Shown here one piece after another: positions 54,191 to 60,000 of a DNA stretch of 60,000 bases; positions within the stretch are counted from its first letter, which is position 1; every line of letters starts with the position of its first letter. The notes beneath the pieces are model-generated. The model was not told where the DNA came from, did no database searches, and was given only the letters and a program-made list of their open reading frames with translations. Origin of the DNA: Zygnema cylindricum (Eukaryota; Streptophyta; Zygnematophyceae; Zygnematales; Zygnemataceae); NCBI GenBank assembly GCA_037447655.1, contig JBBHKE010000271.1:126001-186000 (forward strand), given 5' to 3'. The translations under genes were made by a program, and so were the position numbers.

Positions 54191-54539
54191 AGTGGTAGCT
54201 CAGTGGTAGCTTGATAGATTAGTATTAGCTTGGCGGATGGACATACCTCTAAGGTACAATGGTATCATCGGTACAATACAAGTATAAGACTTAGGACTCA
54301 GAAAACAAAATGTATCCAGACTTCCAAGTAGTAAACAGCAAACAATTTTTGGGAAACTTTGAGCATTATATCTTAAGTGTTGTCTGGTCAATTGTGCTGA
54401 AACTTTGGGAGTTGTCATTGTTTATGCTACTCTATATTCTGATAGAGTTCTCTGAGGTTTTGATGCTTGTATAAGATTTGGTGAGCACTTTAAAACAGTT
54501 GTTTGATATAATTTTTGATAGCTTCTGAGAGTGTATCAT

Positions 54540-55236
54540 GTCTATTTCTACTACTCCTGCTCCTCCACCTGCACCAGTGGTCGTAGATCAACAGGTTATG
54601 GGCCTGTCATCGAGAAATTCTAACTTTTTTGGGGAAAAATATGTTTACTAGGCGGATATGGTGGAGACACACTTTGAGAATGTCAATATTTTGGATATAT
54701 TGGATGGTTCGATGGATGAATCTGATAAGTCATGGTCTAAGAAAAATACGCAAGCTCGTTCTATTTTGAAATTTTGTATATCTGAGGACTTAGCTATGTC
54801 TCGGATAAAGATGAAAAAAGCAATTGATATCTGGAAATCTATTAAAAGTGATTATGAAAAGGCCAATGTCCAGGAAGAGCTTCAATTGGCTAGAAAAAGT
54901 TGGGACTATAAGTACACTGGCAATACAATGGCTAAATATTCTACCAAATTTCGTATCCTTGTAGATGCACATGCTTGTGCAGGTGGGGTGTTTCCTCTTT
55001 TTCAATAGGCGGCATTGCTCATGAGGGGTCTCCCACGTAGTATAAAAAGAGCATCTGACATGCTCAAACAAAAAGATAAAGCTAGCTGGACTTTACGGTT
55101 AGCCATCAATATTTTACTAGAGGAGGAAGCTACATCTAATATTCTCAATGTTAAGCAAGTAGAGGCTTTTAATTCAGACTTTGAGAGAAAAGGACAGATT
55201 AATCAGCAAAGGAATCAGTTAAATCTGTTCAGACAA
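54540..55236 (+). pseudogene. Copia Gag, first copy in element E
   Basis: ATG at 54538 in the LTR (MSISTTPAPPPAPVV), frame through primer site, stop at 54650. Then MVETHFENVNILDILDGSMD, WSKKNTQARSILKFCISEDL, ending FNSDFERKGQINQQRNQ. At about 55237 it does not enter nucleocapsid but restarts with gtgtatcATGTCTACTTC, a second copy of the LTR end, primer site and gag. Confidence 0.85.
54594..54604 (+). other. Primer-binding site of element E
   Basis: ggttatgggcc right after CAACA at 54593. The second, duplicated copy at 55305 reads ggttatgatcc. Confidence 0.75.
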
Positions 55237-56150
55237 GAGTGTATCATGTCTACTTCTACTACTACTGCTGCTCTTCCACCTACACCGTTGGTTGTAGAAC
55301 AACAGGTTATGATCCTGTCATCGAGAATTCCTATCTTTTTCGGGGAAAAGTATGTTTATTGGGCATATATGGTGGAGACACATTTTGAGAATGTCAAACT
55401 GTTGGACATATTGGATGGTTCGCTAGATGAATCTGATCCGTCATGGTCTAAGAAAAATACGCAAGCTCGCTCTATTATGAAATTCTGTATATCTGAGGAC
55501 TTAGCTATGTCTCGGATAAAAATTTAAAAAGGAATTGATATCTGGAAATCTCTTAAAACAGATTATGAAAAAGCTTATGTCCAAGAAAAACTCTTATTGG
55601 CTGGAAAATTTTGGGACTATAAATACACTGGCGGTACAATGGCTAAATATTCTAACAAGTTTCACATCTTTGTAGATGCACATGCTTGCGTAGATGGGGA
55701 GTTTCCTTAGCTTCAACAGGCAGCATTGCTCATGCGGGGTCTCCCTTGTGGTATGAAAGGAGCATCTGATATGCTCAAATAGAAGGATAAAGCTAGCTGG
55801 ACTTTACAGTTAGCAATCAATTTTTTGCTAGAGGAGGAAGCTACATCTAATATTCTCAATGTTGAGCAGGAAGAGGCTTTTAATTCAGACTTTGAGAGGA
55901 AAGGACAGTTTAATTAGCAAAAAAATCAGTTTAATCAGCTCAGACAGTTTAATCAGGGTAGGAATAGACAATCCAACAATGCATGTTTTTATCGTAGTGA
56001 GAGGGGTCATGAATACTATTTTTTTCCTAAGCTTAAAAAATCTAACGATACAGGCTTATACAGGCCCGGGTGGCAACAAAGTCAATTTTACAAAAACTTC
56101 ACGCGGCCTCCACCTCGTGGAAATGCACTGTTTTCAGCCTCTTGATCACT
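55237..56150 (+). pseudogene. Copia Gag, second (duplicated) copy in element E
   Basis: MSTSTTTAALPPTPLVVEQQ at 55246, the duplicated LTR end and primer site at 55304/55305, then KYVYWAYMVETHFENVKLLD, a stop at 55528, and FNSDFERKGQFN. The nucleocapsid reads CFYRSERGHEYYFF (about 55982), with two of the Cys lost. The copies differ by many substitutions, so the duplication is old or arose by recombination between different copies. Confidence 0.85.
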
Positions 56151-56502
56151 CCAAGACGAGCCTCTGACATTTTTTGAGGAGGATGAAACGGATCTATTTT
56201 CTATGGCGGTAGAGATGGAGGGCGGCAAGGACCCTGGATGGATGATGGATAGTGGAGCGTCAGCCCACATGTGCTGGAACAAAGCCATGTTCAAAAATCT
56301 GAAAACAACGCCGGAGAAAAACATTTATTATGCTTTTGGAATGAGTGTTCAAACTCATGATGTGGGTGATGTGTCTTTGCTAGTGGACGTGGAGGGCAAA
56401 GCAACAAAAAGAACTCTTCGCAATGTCTTATTTGTGCCTGACTTTAAGGAAAATGTGTTTTCTACGTCCTTGGAGAGTGTAAAGGCTTTGAGGTTAATTT
56501 GA
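56150..56502 (+). pseudogene. Copia aspartic protease, element E
   Basis: EGGKDPGWMMDSGASAHMCW: the D-S-G-A active site is intact. SLLVDVEGKATKRTLRNVLF and VPDFKENVFSTSLES complete it. Open over 99 codons from 56203 to a stop at 56500. Confidence 0.85.
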
Positions 56503-57550
56503 AAAATGGTAGGCAGGTTGTTAGCAAAAATGGCAAAGTCGCTGTTACAGGTACTAGAGATAGTAGCAAGATGTACCGAATGGAAATGTCTAATACCAAC
56601 GAGAATGATGTTCTGTACTTCGGTGTTTTGCATTCGGATGAGTTTGTGGAATTATAGATTAGGACATGTAAACTATGATAGTTTGAGAAAAATGGTCTTT
56701 GCTGGAAAAATAGAGGGTGTATCAATCACAGACCAGCCAGTCAAAACATGTGATGGCTGCACTTTGGAAAAAATCCACAGACTACCATGTCCCAAAGAGT
56801 CTGAGCATCGGTCCACAAAACTTTACAACAAATTCATTCGGATGTTTTTAGTCCTGCGAAGGTTCCATCTGCTAGGGGAATGAGAAATATATGGTGACTT
56901 TCACAGATGATTTCTCTAGGTTTACAAAAGTTTACTTCATGAAGGAGAAGAGTGAAGTGTTTGGTCACTTTAAACACTATAAAACATATGTTGAAAAACA
57001 TCATAATTTACCTATTTTGCAGCTCAGATCGGACAATGGTGGTGAATATACATCAAAAGATTTTGAAACCTTTTTACTCGAGGAAAGAATTAGTCATCTA
57101 CTGACTCTTCTATATTCACCAAAACAAAATGGGGTATCGGAGAGATTAAATAGAACTCTCACGGAAAGCTCCAAGTCGATACTCGCAGATAAAAATGTGG
57201 ATTCGAAGTTCTGGGCTGAGGCTCAAAATTGTGCAGTTTATATTAAGAATAGGGTAGGATCAAGATCAGTAGACTCTACTCCTTACGAGATCTGGACAGG
57301 TAGCAAACCAGATGTTAACCACTTCAAAGTATTTGGTAGTCAATGCTTTATCTTGGATACGTTTACGGACACATGGAAAATGGAACTGAAGGGTTTACCG
57401 GGTATTTTGTTAGGATATGATGATCACTCAAAAGGTTACAGAGTCTTTGTGATTGAGAGGCAGAAAATAGTTGTAGGAAGGAGCATCATTGTCAAAGATG
57501 AACTAGACTCGATAGATTTATTTCAAATGACAGAGCAGCAAAAGCAGTAA
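56503..57550 (+). pseudogene. Copia integrase, element E
   Basis: Three frames. NYRLGHVNYDSLRKMVFAGK with CDGCTLEKIHRLPCPK (zinc part), then a 219-codon run from 56891: TFTDDFSRFTKVYFMKEKSE, second Asp in RSDNGGEYTSKDFE, Glu in KQNGVSERLNRTLTESSK, VNHFKVFGSQCFILDT and GILLGYDDHSKGYRVFV. The first core Asp is in a frame break near 56830-56880. Confidence 0.9.
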
Positions 57551-58414
57551 AAAGTACAGGAGTATGTCATCTTAGATTGCATGCAAGAAATTGTCCCGCA
57601 GGTGCAACATTCTCCGCTGGTGGCTCCTGAGTCAAACTCTCTCCGAATTCCTCAACAATTTGAGTTCTTGCTGGACCAACAACATTAAATACACACAGAT
57701 CCCAACCAACGCAATCAGCGCAATGCACAGCATCGGACGATCTCAGCCTCAGAATTTCCGGGCGGAAGAAGATCTAGCAGCCGCTTGCAAGCAAGCTCTC
57801 ACTTTGTCTACTCGGAAGCCTCAGGGGAGCCCTTTACCATCCAAGAGGCCTTCTCATCACCAAAGGGGAATCACTGGATCGAGGCAGCAAACGACGAAAT
57901 GAAGTCGATCATGGAGGCTCAAACATGGGAGCTTATGGAACTTCCTCCGGCCGAAAAGTGATCGGCAGCAAATGGGTATTCAAAGTGAAGTTAAATCCCA
58001 ATAACACCATTGAACGATAGAAGGCCAAACTTTTGGCGAAGGGTTATAATCAAAAGGAATGAATCAATTTTGAAGAAACATTCTCTCATGTTATAAGATT
58101 TCCGACACGTACGACTTTGTTGTCCCTAGCTGCTATAGAGGATATGGAAATACATCAGATGGATGTTAAGACACAATGTTTGCATAGAGAACTAGAAAAG
58201 ACTATATACATAGAGCAGCCTGAAAAATATGCAGAACCAAGAAAATAACACTTAGTACGCAAGTTTGCTAAAATCTCTCTATAGCCTAAAACAGGCCCCT
58301 AAGCAATAGAATCTGAAGCTTGATGAATTTTTGACTAGCCTAGGATTTTAAAGGATAAATTTTGATAACTCTGTCTACGTTCTAAAAGGTGAAAACGGGA
58401 TAATTTATATAGCG
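57551..58414 (+). pseudogene. Copia reverse transcriptase, N-terminal part, element E
   Basis: Gln-rich spacer, a frame with RSQPQNFRAEEDLAAACKQA, then MEAQTWELMELPP, a one-base deletion at about 57945, KVKLNPNNTIER-stop, and HQMDVKTQCLHRELEKTIYI. Many stops between 57950 and 58400. Confidence 0.85.
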
Positions 58415-59404
58415 GTGTATGTAGATGATTTATTATTATTTAGCAAATCAATGGCTGAAATTAACAAAATCAAAACTGCTCTAAACTCACGATTCGAGAT
58501 GAAAGATCTCAGTGAGGCAAAATATATTTTGAGTATTCAAGTAGAGAGGGACAGAAATAAGAAAGTAATAAAATTGACTCAAAAAAAGGCTATTGGAAAC
58601 ATGTTATATGAGTATGGAATGCGGGGGGCAAAAGGATGTCTAACTCAAATCGAATTTCGGAAGAAGCTAGAGAGAGAAGAGGTAGAACCAGGTGTCATTG
58701 TTAGCAAGTATTTAGAGTCACCAAAGAATGATTCCATGACACAAATACCTTACAAACAGATAGTGGGAAGCTTAATATATTTCATGAACTGTACCCGTCT
58801 TGACATTGCTGCAACAATCAGGGTACTGAGCAGGAGTCTAAAGAATCCAAGAAAAACTGATTTTGATGCAGCAAGGATAGTCTTAAGATATTTGGCAGGA
58901 ACAAAAGACCTCAAACTCACTCTAGGCGGAGGAGAATTGAAGCTGCAAACGTGGAGTGATGCAATCTATGGCGACATGCCAAACCGAAAATCCACCACGG
59001 GATTCGTTTTGCAAATTCAGAACGGAACGTGCTGCTACAGCACCAAACTTCAAAAGGTTACAGCACAGTCGACACAAGAGTCAAAATATATGGCAGCAAG
59101 CTCGGCCCTCAAAGAACTCTTATTGGTAAAATCTATGTTGCAATAATTAGGATACATGCAGGTTGGGCCGCAAGTAATCTGGTGTGGTAACCAAGCTGCC
59201 ATTCCCATTACCTCTAACCCAAGTCACCATTTCAAGAGTAAGCACATGGATGTACAATTACACTTTCTAAGAGAAAAAGTGTTCTCTAAGGCTATCAAAT
59301 TATGTTATCTGCCAGACGCAAGAATGGTTGCTGATATGCTTACTAAAGCTCTTCCTGCTCCCAAGTTGAAGTATTGTAGGGATGCAATAAAATTGGGTGA
59401 ATAG
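58415..59404 (+). pseudogene. Copia RT C-terminus and RNase H, element E
   Basis: MYVDDLLLFSKSMAEINKIK carries the intact catalytic YVDD (58418-58429). Then ILSIQVERDRNKKVIKLTQK, IVGSLIYFMNCTRLDIAATI, STTGFVLQIQNGTCCYSTKL and QSTQESKYMAASSALKELL, a stop at 59147, then CGNQAAIPITSNPSHHFKSK and YLPDARMVADMLTKALPAPK to a stop at 59402. The RNase H Asp of CDNQAAI is Gly here. Confidence 0.9.
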
Positions 59405-59593
59405 ATAAGTAGCTCCACTGCGATACTGCCATGATGCGCTAACCCAAATTTAGGATGTAGTGGAACCAAGTGATTAGTTGGCTTGCTATGGTTCTATGTT
59501 GCCATGTTGTGACGCTATGGCTGCGCTGCTATGCTGCCATGCTGCGCTAAGTGTGACATCGCAGTAGCGCTGATACATTAAGTTTAAAGCTTT

Positions 59594-59600
59594 AGGGGAG
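59594..59600 (+). other. Polypurine tract of element E
   Basis: aggggag immediately before the 3' LTR at 59601, as in C and D. The stretch 59405-59593 is untranslated spacer with ctgcgctgctatgctgcc repeats. Confidence 0.7.
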
Positions 59601-60000
59601 TGTTGTTTTTGGAAAGCTTTAAGTCTCAGTATATTAGTATGAGGACACTGGTCATCAACTAAAGCACTGTTTTATTTATCGTGGTTTGACACTTACATCC
59701 ACGTCACACAACAAGGGATGACAACGCAACAACGATACAGCAACGCAACTGCGATACACCAACGCAGTTGCGACGAAGTCAGGACAACGCAATTATGATT
59801 ACATTTGATACGATCCGTACGGACGACGCAGCTGCGGATATTTTAATATTATTCGGTTAAGTATAGAGCAGCTGCGATAGATATGAATCTAGTTAGATCA
59901 GCGATAGCTTAGTGGTAGCTCAGTGGTAGCTTGATAGATTAGTATTAGCTTGGCGGCTTGACGTACCTCTCAGGTACATTGGTATCATTGGTACAACACA
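59601..60000 (+). repeat. 3' LTR of copia element E, runs off the window
   Basis: TGTTGTTTTTGGAAAGC, then matching 52721-53035 and 54196-54260 in order, without the nested LTR. The window ends at ggtacaacaca inside the LTR. Confidence 0.85.

Larger units (their letters stand above)
52721..54593 (+). repeat. 5' LTR of copia element E, with nested solo LTR
   Basis: Starts TGTTGTTTTTTGAAAGC at 52721 and ends ...cgtagatcaaca at 54593. It is interrupted at 53036-54190 by another LTR. Removing that leaves about 713 bp. It contains the gag start: MSISTTPAPPPAPVVVDQ. The 3' copy at 59601 shows the uninterrupted order. Confidence 0.85.

Overview
This is a eukaryotic nuclear window made almost entirely of transposable elements. 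I recognise no host protein gene, rRNA gene or intact tRNA gene. The elements are LTR retrotransposons of the Ty1/copia and Ty3/gypsy superfamilies, mostly decayed by stops and frameshifts, plus small inverted-repeat elements in the AT-rich first 10 kb. The host cannot be named from this window. Large repeat load, nested LTR elements and priming from initiator tRNA-Met fit a repeat-rich alga or plant-like eukaryote, but that is inference.

Layout. 1-10.7 kb is AT-rich and almost gene-free. It holds two copies of a stem-loop MITE, a possible 4.2-kb structure with inverted ends, and a pair of hAT-like elements in opposite orientation, one with an 8-bp target duplication. 10.7-19.4 kb holds copia family 2: element A (minus strand, 11310-17084), a scrambled relative sharing A's 3' LTR, and element B (plus strand, truncated). 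19.4-21.6 kb is a gypsy fragment (protease plus the N-terminal part of a DNA methyltransferase domain) split by a family-2 solo LTR. 21.6-32.1 kb is a gypsy gag on the minus strand, split by copia family-1 element C (23570-29359) and a family-2 solo LTR (30255-31296). 32.1-42.5 kb is a nearly complete gypsy unit on the minus strand in the order gag, protease, C5 DNA methyltransferase, reverse transcriptase, RNase H, integrase, with a family-1 solo LTR at 37086-37822. 42.9-48.6 kb is copia element D (minus strand, perfect 5-bp target duplication). 49.1-52.7 kb is the rest of a plus-strand gypsy pol, starting inside the methyltransferase. 52.7-60 kb is copia element E (plus strand), with a nested solo LTR in its 5' LTR, a duplicated gag and a 3' LTR that runs off the window.

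Most notable: three gypsy fragments carry a cytosine-5 DNA methyltransferase domain between protease and reverse transcriptase. One keeps a readable PCQ catalytic motif. Two fragments (19.4-21.6 and 49.1-52.7 kb) break at the same point inside the catalytic motif and may be the halves of one element split by a 27.5-kb block. Elements C and D are independent insertions, yet their 3' pol regions are almost identical including shared stop codons, which suggests gene conversion or co-mobilisation of a defective copy. In copia family 1 the gag start codon lies inside the LTR, and the gag frame reads across the primer-binding site. Both copia families use a site complementary to the anticodon arm of initiator tRNA-Met.
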